Source: Sphingobium baderi (GTDB lineage: Bacteria > Pseudomonadota > Alphaproteobacteria > Sphingomonadales > Sphingomonadaceae). Taken from it: a stretch of DNA of 64,000 bases. The stretch is taken from NCBI RefSeq assembly GCF_001456115.1, contig NZ_CP013264.1:2994501-3058500 (forward strand), read 5' to 3'. Below the pieces are notes generated by a model. It saw only the letters and a list, made by a program, of their open reading frames with translations, was not told the DNA's origin and made no database searches. Made by a program: the position numbers and the translations under genes. Each line of letters opens with the position of its first letter. Positions within the stretch are counted from its first letter, which is position 1. Below, piece after piece: positions 49,418 through 58,491 of this stretch.

Positions 49418-50119
49418 ATGAGCCGACTAAGATCCCATCCCGAACGCCATGCGGTGTCACGCATCGGCTGGCTACGCGCGGCAGTGCTGGGAGCCAATGA
49501 TGGGATCGTTTCGACCGCGAGCCTCATCGTCGGCGTCGCAGCCTCCGGCGCGGGCAAGGCCAATATCCTGGTCGCAGGGATGGCGGCGCTGGTGGCAGGC
49601 GCCATGTCGATGGCCGCCGGCGAATATGTCTCGGTCAGCTCTCAGGCGGACACGGAGAATGCCGACCTCGCCCGGGAAAGAGGTGAACTCGCCGTTCAAC
49701 CGGTGCTCGAGCATCAGGAACTGGCGGACATCTATGTCAAACGCGGTCTGAATGAGGAACTGGCCCGGCAGGTAGCCGACGAACTAATGGCAAAGGATGC
49801 GCTGGCCGCGCATGCCCGCGACGAACTCGGCATTTCCGAAGTCGTGACCGCCCGCCCTATCCAGGCCGCGCTCACATCCGCCGCAACTTTCAGCACAGGC
49901 GCCCTCATGCCCCTGTTGTTGGTCGCCGTCGTTCCGCATGATAGCCTCGTCGCAATCGAGGTCGCGGCAACCCTGTTGTTTCTCGCACTGCTGGGCGCGC
50001 TTGGCGCCTGGGCCGGGGGCGCCCGCCCCATGAAATCAATCCTACGGGTCACATTCTGGGGCGCGCTGGCCCTGGCTGCGACCGCGGGCATCGGGAGGCT
50101 GTTCGGAACAGTGGTTTGA
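49418..50119 (+). CDS. VIT-family iron/manganese transporter
   Basis: 233 residues. The VIT/CCC1 signature is clear: LRAAVLGANDGIVSTASLIVGVAA and GAMSMAAGEYVSVSSQADTE, which carry the transport-site Asp, Met and Glu residues. About five membrane segments; a cytoplasmic helical region (about 90-140) lies between segments 2 and 3. Family members move Fe2+ or Mn2+ out of the cytosol. Its promoter has tandem box 1. A 14-base palindrome, GTGGTT-TG-AACCAC, spans the stop codon (50111-50124). Confidence 0.92.
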   Translation: MSRLRSHPERHAVSRIGWLRAAVLGANDGIVSTASLIVGVAASGAGKANILVAGMAALVAGAMSMAAGEYVSVSSQADTENADLARERGELAVQPVLEHQELADIYVKRGLNEELARQVADELMAKDALAAHARDELGISEVVTARPIQAALTSAATFSTGALMPLLLVAVVPHDSLVAIEVAATLLFLALLGALGAWAGGARPMKSILRVTFWGALALAATAGIGRLFGTVV

Positions 50120-50136
50120 ACCACGCTGCTCACATC

Positions 50137-50153
50137 GTCAGGATTCGGTCAGT
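50137..50153. promoter_or_regulatory. tandem GTCAGG box 2 (cytochrome b561 promoter)
   Basis: GTCAGG-ATTCG-GTCAGT, 11-base period, ending 38 bases before the ATG of the cytochrome gene. One mismatch (T for G) in the last position of the second half. Confidence 0.62.
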
Positions 50154-50191
50154 GAACACCCGTAGCCCTTCCAGCTGGAAAGGCGAACGTG

Positions 50192-50881
50192 ATGACAAAT
50201 TCTGAATATACAAGGACATTCAAGGTTTGGGACACGCCGCTACGGCTATTCCATTGGCTGCTGGTCCTAGCGATCTCGATCGCGTTTCTCTCTTCCGACG
50301 ACGATAGTCCGATCGCATCGTGGCATATGGTCGCAGGATGGTCTGCTGCTGCCTTGCTTGCGTTCCGTCTGATCTGGGGCTTCGTCGGAGGCGAGCATGC
50401 CCGGTTCGTGAATTTCATTCGGCCAACAGCAATCGCCACCCATGCACGCGACCTTCTAGCTGGCCATCCTCGACGTTCCGTGGGTCATAATCCACTGGGC
50501 GCGATCGCAGTCGTGGCGCTGATCGGATTGACCGGAATCGTCATCTGGAGCGGCAGCAGCGTTGCGGCAGGCGGCATGGACAAAGACCTTCATGAAACCC
50601 TCGCCTACAGCCTGCTTGCTTTGATCGGGCTTCATGTCGGCGCCGTGCTGTTGATGTCGCTGCTCACCGGCGAAAACCTTGTTCGCGCGATGATCAGCGG
50701 CCGCAAGAAGAACAGCCTCTATCCGAATGTGCGTGAGGCTCGGGGACCAGGCTTGTTTGCGGCTCTACTTGGTGCCGCAGCGATCGTTCTGGCAATCATC
50801 GCCATTGTCATGGTGGATCCGACCGCCTTCGCGCCGCAGCAACGCCATTCCCATCACGGTTCGCACGAGGAAAGGGATTGA
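50192..50881 (+). CDS. cytochrome b561-type di-haem membrane protein
   Basis: 229 residues. FKVWDTPLRLFHWLLVLAI opens a cytochrome b561/Ni-hydrogenase b-type fold, with membrane His residues in LFHW, in ASWHMVAGW, in KDLHETLAY and in GLHVGAVLL as likely haem ligands across four segments. The C-terminus has one more membrane segment and a His-rich tail (RHSHHGSHEE) that could bind metal. The ATG at 50192 is preferred to a GTG at 50189. Tandem box 2 lies upstream, so it is probably in the same regulon as VIT and the RND pump. Confidence 0.88.
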   Translation: MTNSEYTRTFKVWDTPLRLFHWLLVLAISIAFLSSDDDSPIASWHMVAGWSAAALLAFRLIWGFVGGEHARFVNFIRPTAIATHARDLLAGHPRRSVGHNPLGAIAVVALIGLTGIVIWSGSSVAAGGMDKDLHETLAYSLLALIGLHVGAVLLMSLLTGENLVRAMISGRKKNSLYPNVREARGPGLFAALLGAAAIVLAIIAIVMVDPTAFAPQQRHSHHGSHEERD

Positions 50882-50959
50882 AAACATCGGTTGATGGTCT
50901 GGTAGAAAGCTTCAATCCTTCTTGCCTTTCGTTCCTGGTGGAAAGTCTACATTAAACCC

Positions 50960-51637
50960 ATGCGCCTTCTCATCGTCGAAGATAATGAGCGAATGGCGGC
51001 ACTGATCGCCGACGGTCTTCAGCGCCGGGGCTTCGTGTGCGATGTTGCCCATGATCTCGCACAAGCCGACGCTGCGATGGGCAGCGCGAGCTATGATGCC
51101 ATCATACTCGACCTCGGCCTGCCCGACGGCGACGGGATCGACTGGCTCGCGAGCCGCCGAAAATATCAGCAGATGCCGCCTGCCATCATCCAGACCGCGC
51201 GTGGGGCGCTGGAGGATCGCGTCACCGGTCTCGATTCCGGCGCAGACGATTATATCGTCAAACCCTTCGAGATCGACGAGCTCGCCGCGCGCATCCGCGC
51301 CCTGCTGCGCCGGCCTGGCGTTCGAACCCAGCCCGTCATCGAAGTCGGCATGCTGCGTTTCGACACGGCAAGCCGCTCTGCCAGCATTGGCGATCGCGAG
51401 ATCGACCTTTCGCGCCGCGAGGCGGACCTTCTGGAACTGCTGATGCGGCGAGCCGGCACGGTGGTCCATCGCGAAGTGATCGAGAACGCGCTCTACAGCT
51501 TCAACGATCCGGTGACCCCCAATGCGGTCGAAGCCGCCATTTCGCGTCTGCGCCGCAAGCTCGAAGACACGGGCGTGGCCGGCGCGCTCCATACCGTTCG
51601 GGGTGTCGGCTATATGCTGAAGGACGGGAAGGCATGA
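50960..51637 (+). CDS. OmpR-family response regulator
   Basis: 225 residues. Receiver domain with acidic pocket VEDN (Glu7-Asp8), phosphoacceptor Asp51 (LDLGLPDGDG) and Lys in VKPFE; winged-helix DNA-binding domain about 125-222 (RREADLLELLMRRAGTVVHREV; AISRLRRKLE). QseB/PmrA-like. It overlaps the sensor-kinase gene by 4 bases. It is encoded in the middle of the three tandem GTCAGG promoters and is the natural candidate to bind them. Its own promoter shows no such box. Confidence 0.94.
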   Translation: MRLLIVEDNERMAALIADGLQRRGFVCDVAHDLAQADAAMGSASYDAIILDLGLPDGDGIDWLASRRKYQQMPPAIIQTARGALEDRVTGLDSGADDYIVKPFEIDELAARIRALLRRPGVRTQPVIEVGMLRFDTASRSASIGDREIDLSRREADLLELLMRRAGTVVHREVIENALYSFNDPVTPNAVEAAISRLRRKLEDTGVAGALHTVRGVGYMLKDGKA

Positions 51638-52650
51638 CCGTGCAGCGCTCCATCTCACGGCGCCTCAAACGCGGTTTGGGCCTGATTGGTGTGGCGGGCA
51701 CCGTTCTGCTGCTGGCGGCGGTCGCCTTCTTCTACAGTGTCACCTTCACACATCTCGATGCACGCGCGGCGATGATCCGCGCGATCAAGGAAATGCTTGA
51801 GCATGTCGCTCTGCCGCTTGTCGTCCTGCTCGTTCCCGTCGCGATCATGGTGCTCCGAGTGATCCGCCAGGCCTTCGCACCGCTGGAAGATGCCGCCGCC
51901 CGGATCGAGGCTGCACAGGGCCACGAACGAGGGTTCCGCATCGATGCGTCGCAAATGCCCGCCGAGGCGCTACCCTTCGTCTATGCGGTCAACGATCTGT
52001 TGGCGCGGCTCGATCAGGCCGCGCGGCGGCAGGAAGCGTTCGCCGCCGACGTCGCGCACGAGTTGCGCACGCCGCTCGCCCTCCTGTCTCTCGAACTCGA
52101 CCGGCTTGACTATGACGACGCCGCGCGCCTCAAGGAAGACGTGGCGGCCATGCGCCGGCTGATCGACCAACTCATGCTGCTCGCGCAGATCGACGCGGCG
52201 GAGGCCGCCCAGACCGCTCCCGAACAGGTGTCACTCGCGGATGTGGCGAGCGAGGTCGTCAGCGCCGTGGCGCCGGGGATCATCGCACAAGGCAAGCTGA
52301 TCGCGTTCGATACCCGCGGTCAGGCTGCGGTCGTGAACGGCAGGCGCGAAGCGATTGCGGCAGCGCTGCGCAATCTGATCGAGAATGCCGCGCGCGTGAC
52401 GCCGGCTGGTGGCACGATCCAGGTCTTCGCCGGCCCCCACGCGCTATTGGGCGTGCGGGACGAGGGCCCTGGGCTGGCGCTCGAAAGGTTGCGCGACCTT
52501 GTGCAACGCCACCGCCGCGCCGACCATGCGAGCAAGGATGGCGCCGGCCTCGGCCTCGCTATCGTCGACCGGATCATGGCGGCCCATGGCGGCACGCTTG
52601 AGACCGATCCGGCCGACCGTGAACTGGTGCTGCGTTTTCCCGCGACCTGA
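51634..52650 (+). CDS. sensor histidine kinase
   Basis: 338 residues. Two membrane segments (about 16-36 and 58-76) enclose only about 20 residues of periplasm. The H-box is VAHELRTPLALL with His142; N-box LRNLIENAARV, G1 VRDEGPGL and G2 GAGLGLAIV follow. The short loop suggests sensing within the membrane or through a partner. The gene overlaps the response regulator by 4 bases. Confidence 0.93.
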   Translation: MTVQRSISRRLKRGLGLIGVAGTVLLLAAVAFFYSVTFTHLDARAAMIRAIKEMLEHVALPLVVLLVPVAIMVLRVIRQAFAPLEDAAARIEAAQGHERGFRIDASQMPAEALPFVYAVNDLLARLDQAARRQEAFAADVAHELRTPLALLSLELDRLDYDDAARLKEDVAAMRRLIDQLMLLAQIDAAEAAQTAPEQVSLADVASEVVSAVAPGIIAQGKLIAFDTRGQAAVVNGRREAIAAALRNLIENAARVTPAGGTIQVFAGPHALLGVRDEGPGLALERLRDLVQRHRRADHASKDGAGLGLAIVDRIMAAHGGTLETDPADRELVLRFPAT

Positions 52651-52669
52651 TCTTCAATCCTCATATCCC

Positions 52670-52686
52670 GTCAGGGTTCGGTCAGG
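52670..52686. promoter_or_regulatory. tandem GTCAGG box 3 (RND operon promoter)
   Basis: GTCAGG-GTTCG-GTCAGG, a perfect pair of 6-base repeats with an 11-base period, ending 21 bases before the RND adaptor start codon and 20 bases after the kinase stop. Confidence 0.68.
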
Positions 52687-52707
52687 AACGCTCCCTAGCC
52701 CGAGCGC

Positions 52708-53820
52708 ATGTCCAGACGATACACCCTCATTGCGGGCGCCGCGACGATCGCCTTGATTCTATCAGGCCTGTGGTGGTTCGCCAGTCGACCGGTCGAGACG
52801 GGCAACTCCGCGCCGGCAAGCAACGCCCAACCGACAGATGGGATCCTGGCGGTGGATGCGCGCCGCGCCGCGCAGATGGGTATCCGCCTTATGCCCGCGA
52901 CGGCAGCCGCGGATGCGGCGCTCGCCACCATCCCCGCGATGATCGAGCCTCCCGCCAACGCCCGGGTGGCGGTGGCCGCGACCTTTCCCGGCACCGTGTT
53001 GCGGACTCTCGTGGTCGAGGGCGACAGCGTGCGGCGGGGCCAGCCGCTGGCGATCATCGCCAGCCGCGACGTGCTGACGATCGGCGCGGACCTCAGCCGC
53101 GCGAACGCGCGGCGTGGCGTAGCCGAGGCCAATGCCGCGCGGCTCTCCCTGCTCAGCCGCGAAGGCATCATCGCAGGCGCGCGCGCTGACGAAGCCAATG
53201 CCATCGCAGCCGAGGCTCGCGCCGACGTTTCGGAAAAGTCGCGCATCCTGGCGATGGTGGGCGGTCATGGCGCCAGCGGCTCCTATACGCTGACGGCTCC
53301 TATCGCGGGTCGCGTCACCAGCGCCTCCATCCAGACCGGCAATCCGGTGGACGGCACCACCGCGCCCTATGTGATCGACGCGACGGATCGCTATGAAGTG
53401 GTCGGCCAATTGCCCGAACGGCTGATCGGGCAAGTGCGCCCCGGCATGAGCGTGCGGCTACTTCCCAACCTCACCGGCCGGATCGTCGCGGTGGGAACGG
53501 CCATCGATCCCGCGACCCGTTCGGCCGGCCTCAAGGCGGAGATTCCGGCCGGACCCGGTGTTGTCGCGGGGCGCGCAACCAGCATCGTCATCGTCGGCCC
53601 GGCGCCGGCGGGCGCGGTCAGCGTGCCCGATACGGCGGTCACCATGATCGACGGCAAGCCGGTTGTGTTCGTGACCGCGCGCGGCGGCTTTGCCGTGCGC
53701 GCCGTGACCGGCGGCAGCGGCAGTGATGGCCGCACGGTGCTGCTCTCCGGGATCAGGCCCGGTGAACAGGTGGTGGTTTCCGGTACGAGCGCGCTCAAGG
53801 CGCTCGCCACCGCGCAATAG
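52708..53820 (+). CDS. RND heavy-metal efflux adaptor (CusB/CzcB-like)
   Basis: 370 residues with an N-terminal anchor or signal (about 7-25). Lipoyl halves are at TFPGTVLRTLVVEGDSVRRGQPL and TLTAPIAGRVTSASIQTGNPV with a helical hairpin between. Barrel and membrane-proximal domains follow (VVGQLPERLIGQVRPGM). It joins the RND pump to the outer-membrane channel. First gene of the operon adaptor-pump-DUF3240-TolC; 9 bases before the pump. Box 3 lies in its promoter. Confidence 0.9.
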   Translation: MSRRYTLIAGAATIALILSGLWWFASRPVETGNSAPASNAQPTDGILAVDARRAAQMGIRLMPATAAADAALATIPAMIEPPANARVAVAATFPGTVLRTLVVEGDSVRRGQPLAIIASRDVLTIGADLSRANARRGVAEANAARLSLLSREGIIAGARADEANAIAAEARADVSEKSRILAMVGGHGASGSYTLTAPIAGRVTSASIQTGNPVDGTTAPYVIDATDRYEVVGQLPERLIGQVRPGMSVRLLPNLTGRIVAVGTAIDPATRSAGLKAEIPAGPGVVAGRATSIVIVGPAPAGAVSVPDTAVTMIDGKPVVFVTARGGFAVRAVTGGSGSDGRTVLLSGIRPGEQVVVSGTSALKALATAQ

Positions 53821-53829
53821 GCTCTCCCG

Positions 53830-56800
53830 ATGCTGCGTTCGCTTGTCGCCACCGCGCTGTCCTATCGTCTGCTCGTCCTGATCCTTGCCGCCGCCACGGC
53901 CGGGCTCGGGGTCTGGGCTTTTGTCAACTTGCCGGTCGATGCCTATCCCAACATCGCGCAGACCCAGGTGAAGCTGATCCTCAAAGCCCCCGGCATGACG
54001 CCGGAGGAGGTCGAGAGCCGCGTCATCACGCCGATCGAGACGGAGATGCTCGGCATTCCCAACCAGGCGATCCTGCGCTCGAGCGCCAAATATGCCATCG
54101 CCGACATAACCATCGACTTTACCGACGGCACCGACATCTACTGGGCGCGCCAACAGGTCGCCGAACGGCTGGCGGGCGTGACGGGCGATCTGCCTGCTGC
54201 CGTGACCGGCGGTCTCGCGCCGATCTCGACGCCCCTGTCCGACGTCTACATGTTCACGATCGAAGGGCCGCTGTCTCTCCAGCAGAAACGCGAACTGCTC
54301 GACTGGACGATCCGCCCGGCGCTGCGCACAGTGCCCGGCGTCGCGGACGTGAACGCGCTGGGCGGCTATGTTCGTACCTTCGAGGTCCGGCCTGATCCGG
54401 TGGCGCTGGCGAGCGCGAAGCTCTCGATCTCCGATCTGCGCACCGCGATCGAAAGCGGCAATCGCAATGACGGCGCGGGGCGCCTGACCGATGGCGAGGA
54501 ATCGCTGATCGTCCGAGCCGTGGGCGCGATCCGCAGCGTGGAGGATCTGCAAACGCTGGTCATCGCCAGCCGGGACGGCCGCATCGTCCGCCTGGGCGAC
54601 GTCGCCACAGTCGGCACCGGCAGCCTCACCCGCTATGGGGCGGTGACGCGCGGCGGCAAGGCCGAGGCGGTGGAGGGCCTGGTGATCGCGCTGCGCGGCG
54701 CGGATGCGCGGGCGGTGGTCGATGGCGTGCGGACGCGGCTTGCCGGGCTTCAGCACAGCTTGCCCGCAGGCACGCAGATCCATGTCTTCTACGATCGCTC
54801 CGATCTGATCGGGCGCGCGGTCGGCACGGTCGAGGAGGCGCTGCTGGAAGCGACCGTGCTGGTCGTCGTGCTGCTGATCCTGTTCCTCGGCGACTGGCGT
54901 GCGGCCACGATCGTCGCGGCGACCCTGCCGATGGCCGCGCTCATCACCTTCCTGTTCATGCGCGGCATGGGGCTGTCCGCGAACCTCATGAGCCTCGGCG
55001 GGCTCGCCATCGCGATCGGGATGCTGGTCGACGGCGCGGTGGTGGTGGTCGAGAATGTCGTCGAGCGCCTGAGCCATGCCCAGGGCGAGGACACGCCCCG
55101 ACTCAACCACGTATTCCGCGCAACCAGCGAGGTGATCGTGCCGGTGTCGGCGGGCATCGTCATCATCGCGCTCGTGTTCCTGCCCCTGCTTTCGCTGCAG
55201 GGGCTGGAGGGCAAGCTGTTCGCGCCCGTCGCGCTCACCATCGTCTTCGCGCTCGCGGGCTCCCTGCTGCTCGCCCTGACGCTGGTGCCGGTCCTTGCCT
55301 CCTTCAGCCTCAGGAGCGGCCATCATGGTGAGCCATGGATCATGCGGCAGATCGGCCCACGCTACCAGGCGCTGCTCGACGCGGCGTTCGCGCACAAGAA
55401 GCTGGTCTATGGTCTCTCCGCCACCGGGCTGGTGCTGGCGGGCCTCGCTTATGGCGCGGCCGGGAAGACCTTCATGCCGACGATGGACGAAGGCTCGGTG
55501 ATCGTGCAGCTTACCAAGCTGCCCTCGATCAGCCTGGACCAATCGGTGGCCGGCGACATGGCGGTGCAGCGCGCGCTCCGCACCGTGCCGGAGGTGGAGG
55601 ACGTGATCGCCCGCGTCGGCTCCGACGAGATCGGTCTCGATCCGATGGGACCGAACGAGACCGACAGCTTCGTCCAGTTGAAGCCGCGCTCGCAATGGCG
55701 CGGGGACAAGGATTTCGTCGTCGGGGAAATGCGCAAGGCGCTGGACGGCCTGCCCGGTATCCAATCGAGTTTCACCCAGCCGATCGAGATGCGCGTCTCG
55801 GAGATGCTCACCGGCGCGCGCGGCGATCTAGCGGTCAAGATTTTCGGGCCTGACACCGCAACGCTCGCCGAGCTCGCGGGTCGGATCCAGCATATCCTGT
55901 CCGGCATCCACGGCTCATCGGAGGTCCTGACGGTCGCCAACGACAATGTGGACTATCTCCAACTCGACATCGACCGCGCGGCAGCGGGGCGGTTCGGGAT
56001 GCCGGTCGACCAGCTCCAGGACGCGCTGCGCGGACAGGTCGAGGGCGTGCGGTCCGGGGTCGTGGCCGAAGGTCAGAAACGCATTCCGATCGTCATTCGC
56101 GGTGACGACGGCATCCGGAGCGATCCGGCCCGTTTCGCCGACCTGCAATTGCGCACGCCCGATGGCACGCTGGCGCGTGTCAGCGACATGGCGCGGGTGG
56201 AGCGCACGCAGGGACCGGTGAAGCTCGATCACGAGAACGGCTCGCGCTTCGCGCTGGTGCAGGCCTTCGTCTCCGGCCGCGATCTGGTCGGCTATGTCGA
56301 TGAGGCGAAGGCGCAGGTCACCGCCAAGGTACGGCTACCGGCAGGCTACAGCATCGTCTGGGGCGGTCAGTTCGAGAACCAGCAGCGCGCATCGGCCCGG
56401 CTGATGATGGTGGTGCCCGTAGCGCTGGTGTTGATCTTCCTCGTCCTGCTGGCGGCGCTGCGCTCATTGCGCGCCGCGCTGCTGATCCTCTCCAACATCC
56501 CCTTCGCGATGGTCGGCGGGCTGATCTCGCTGTGGCTGTCGGGCGAGTATCTCTCGGTCCCGGCGTCGGTGGGGTTCATCGCCCTGCTCGGCATCGCCGT
56601 GCTCAATGGGTTGGTGCTGGTGGCCTATTTCCGCCAGTTGCGCGCCGACGGGGTGGGTATGGCCGAGACCGTGCGCCTGGGCGCGCAGCGTCGGCTGCGA
56701 CCGGTGCTGATGACTGCCGGCATCACGGCCTTCGGCCTCGTCCCCCTGCTGTTCGCCAGCGGGCCGGGGTCCGAGATCCAGCGGCCGCTCGCGATCGTGG

Positions 56801-56901
56801 TGATCGGCGGCCTCATTACCTCCACTTTGCTGACGCTGGTCCTGCTGCCGATCCTGTTCGAGCGCTTCGGGGAAAGCGCCGGGGAGGCCGCTAATGCCTG
56901 A
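53830..56901 (+). CDS. heavy-metal RND efflux pump (CusA/CzcA family)
   Basis: 1023 residues, normal for this family, with twelve membrane segments in two sets. In segment 4 the sequence is GGLAIAIGMLVDGAVVVVEN, giving Asp401 and Glu408 for proton transfer. The DFG motif of Zn/Co/Cd pumps (CzcA) is absent, as in CusA-type pumps. The neighbouring copper-receptor-like genes also point to copper or silver, but the substrate is inferred. The stop overlaps the DUF3240 gene by 8 bases. Confidence 0.93.
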   Translation: MLRSLVATALSYRLLVLILAAATAGLGVWAFVNLPVDAYPNIAQTQVKLILKAPGMTPEEVESRVITPIETEMLGIPNQAILRSSAKYAIADITIDFTDGTDIYWARQQVAERLAGVTGDLPAAVTGGLAPISTPLSDVYMFTIEGPLSLQQKRELLDWTIRPALRTVPGVADVNALGGYVRTFEVRPDPVALASAKLSISDLRTAIESGNRNDGAGRLTDGEESLIVRAVGAIRSVEDLQTLVIASRDGRIVRLGDVATVGTGSLTRYGAVTRGGKAEAVEGLVIALRGADARAVVDGVRTRLAGLQHSLPAGTQIHVFYDRSDLIGRAVGTVEEALLEATVLVVVLLILFLGDWRAATIVAATLPMAALITFLFMRGMGLSANLMSLGGLAIAIGMLVDGAVVVVENVVERLSHAQGEDTPRLNHVFRATSEVIVPVSAGIVIIALVFLPLLSLQGLEGKLFAPVALTIVFALAGSLLLALTLVPVLASFSLRSGHHGEPWIMRQIGPRYQALLDAAFAHKKLVYGLSATGLVLAGLAYGAAGKTFMPTMDEGSVIVQLTKLPSISLDQSVAGDMAVQRALRTVPEVEDVIARVGSDEIGLDPMGPNETDSFVQLKPRSQWRGDKDFVVGEMRKALDGLPGIQSSFTQPIEMRVSEMLTGARGDLAVKIFGPDTATLAELAGRIQHILSGIHGSSEVLTVANDNVDYLQLDIDRAAAGRFGMPVDQLQDALRGQVEGVRSGVVAEGQKRIPIVIRGDDGIRSDPARFADLQLRTPDGTLARVSDMARVERTQGPVKLDHENGSRFALVQAFVSGRDLVGYVDEAKAQVTAKVRLPAGYSIVWGGQFENQQRASARLMMVVPVALVLIFLVLLAALRSLRAALLILSNIPFAMVGGLISLWLSGEYLSVPASVGFIALLGIAVLNGLVLVAYFRQLRADGVGMAETVRLGAQRRLRPVLMTAGITAFGLVPLLFASGPGSEIQRPLAIVVIGGLITSTLLTLVLLPILFERFGESAGEAANA

Positions 56902-57193
56902 CCTGCTGTTCACCCTCCATTGCGCCACCCGCGATACCGAGCTTCTCGTGGACGCGATCCGCGCCGTCTCCCCCACGCCAATCCATGTCCGCGGGGAAGC
57001 TGTGCGAGGTCGCGATTTTGGCGATGCGGGAACCGCCGAGCGCGTGTCGGGCGAATTGAAGCGTTCGACGCTCGAACTGATCGTGAGCGCGGACGCGGTG
57101 CCCGACCTGCTCCGCACCGTAAAAGACGCGCGGCGCGATCTGCCGGTCCGGTGGCGCACGACGCCCCTGCTCGATCATGGAAGGATCGCCTGA
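56894..57193 (+). CDS. DUF3240 (PII-like) small protein
   Basis: 99 residues. The sequence PDLLFTLHCATRDTELLVDA opens a ferredoxin-like PII fold; DUF3240 proteins are regularly encoded beside CusA/CzcA pumps and are thought to be small cytoplasmic regulators. Here it lies between pump and outer-membrane channel and overlaps the pump by 8 bases and the TolC gene by 1 base. Confidence 0.83.
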   Translation: MPDLLFTLHCATRDTELLVDAIRAVSPTPIHVRGEAVRGRDFGDAGTAERVSGELKRSTLELIVSADAVPDLLRTVKDARRDLPVRWRTTPLLDHGRIA

Positions 57194-58431
57194 TGCGGAT
57201 CGTACTCGCCGCTCTCGGCCTTCTGACGGCCGCGCCTGCCCTGGCCCAGCATACCGATCTGCCGCCTGCCGACAAGGTCAACGAAGCGCTCGACAATCAC
57301 CCCAGCGTCGCCGCCGCAATTGCGCGCGTCGAAGCCGCACGGGCACGCGGCGATATGCTGCGCAAAGGCCCCCACGAAGTGACGGTGAGCGGCAGCTACA
57401 TTCGCCGAACCGTCGATCGCGAAGGCGGGTTCGACGAATTCGATACGACAATCAGCCGCCCATTCCGCCTGCCGGGCAAGGCCGCGCTCGACCGCGAAGC
57501 CGGTGCGCTCGGCATTGAGGTCGCGGAAAACCAGATGGAGGATGTCCGCCATCAAACCGCGCTGCTGCTGGCCGGCTATTGGCACGACTGGCTCACTGCG
57601 GGAAGCCATTATCGCAACGATCTCGACAGCGTCCGCGGGCTGGAGGAGGCAATCGCCGCCATAAAGCGGCGGGTCACGCTGCGAGACGCCGCCCAACTCG
57701 ACCTCGACCAGGCGCAGGCGGCGCTGGCTCAGGCGCGCGCGCAGGCCGCATCGTCACTCTCGCTGCGCGAACAGGCGCGCGTGACCTTCGCAGCGTCCTT
57801 TCCGGAAATCCCGCTCCCCTCCGAACCACCAGAACTGGCCGACCCCATGCTGCCCGCCCAGGGGCTGGAAGCGATGCGCGACCTGGTAATCGAGCGCAGT
57901 CACGAGATCCGCGCCGCCGACAAGGAAGCGCAGCGTCTGAACGTGACTTCGCGTCGGGTGCGAGCGGATCGCATCGCAGACCCGAGCTTCGGCGTCCGCC
58001 TGTTCAGCGAGCGCGGCGGCGCGGAAGCCGGCGCGGGCGTGGTGGCTTTAATCCCGCTCGGCGGTGGCTATCGCAGAGCCGCAGCCGATCAGGCGTCAGC
58101 CGAGGCCAATGCCGCGCGCATGGAACTCGCGGCCGTGCAGCGCAGCATCGAGGCGACCGCCAATGCCGACCTTTCCAACGCGCACACCCGGCTCGATGCC
58201 TGGCGCAATGCCGACGCTTCGGCGCGCAGCGCCGGCGACGCCGCCGAAAGGACGGTGCGCGGTTACCAACTCGGGCAGATCGACCTCTCCGATATGCTCT
58301 ATGCCCGCCGGCAGGCCAATGACGCGCGCCGAATGGAAATCGAGGCGCGCTCCGAAGCCGATCGTGCTCTGCTCAAGATCCAGATCGATTCCCACAGCAT
58401 CTGGGCACCAGATGAAGCGGGGCACGACTAG
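57193..58431 (+). CDS. TolC/CzcC-type outer-membrane efflux channel
   Basis: 412 residues with signal peptide 1-18 (PALA). Two outer-membrane-efflux repeats (VNEALDNHPSVAAAIARVEA; GLEAMRDLVIERSHEIRAAD) and long helices. No lipobox. It completes the RND tripartite pump. The ATG overlaps the DUF3240 stop (TGATG). Confidence 0.9.
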   Translation: MRIVLAALGLLTAAPALAQHTDLPPADKVNEALDNHPSVAAAIARVEAARARGDMLRKGPHEVTVSGSYIRRTVDREGGFDEFDTTISRPFRLPGKAALDREAGALGIEVAENQMEDVRHQTALLLAGYWHDWLTAGSHYRNDLDSVRGLEEAIAAIKRRVTLRDAAQLDLDQAQAALAQARAQAASSLSLREQARVTFAASFPEIPLPSEPPELADPMLPAQGLEAMRDLVIERSHEIRAADKEAQRLNVTSRRVRADRIADPSFGVRLFSERGGAEAGAGVVALIPLGGGYRRAAADQASAEANAARMELAAVQRSIEATANADLSNAHTRLDAWRNADASARSAGDAAERTVRGYQLGQIDLSDMLYARRQANDARRMEIEARSEADRALLKIQIDSHSIWAPDEAGHD

Positions 58432-58491
58432 CTAACATACGGCAAGCAAACATTCTCGACATGAAACGAGCCTGCACTTAGAGGATGCTGC

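Noticed and set aside
50111..50124. GTGGTT-TG-AACCAC palindrome across the VIT stop codon as terminator
   Set aside because: Only 6-bp arms, a 2-base centre that cannot form a loop, and no T-run.
53458..55764. 768-codon open frame antisense to the RND pump
   Set aside because: Mirror of the pump's codon bias; the plus-strand gene is certain.
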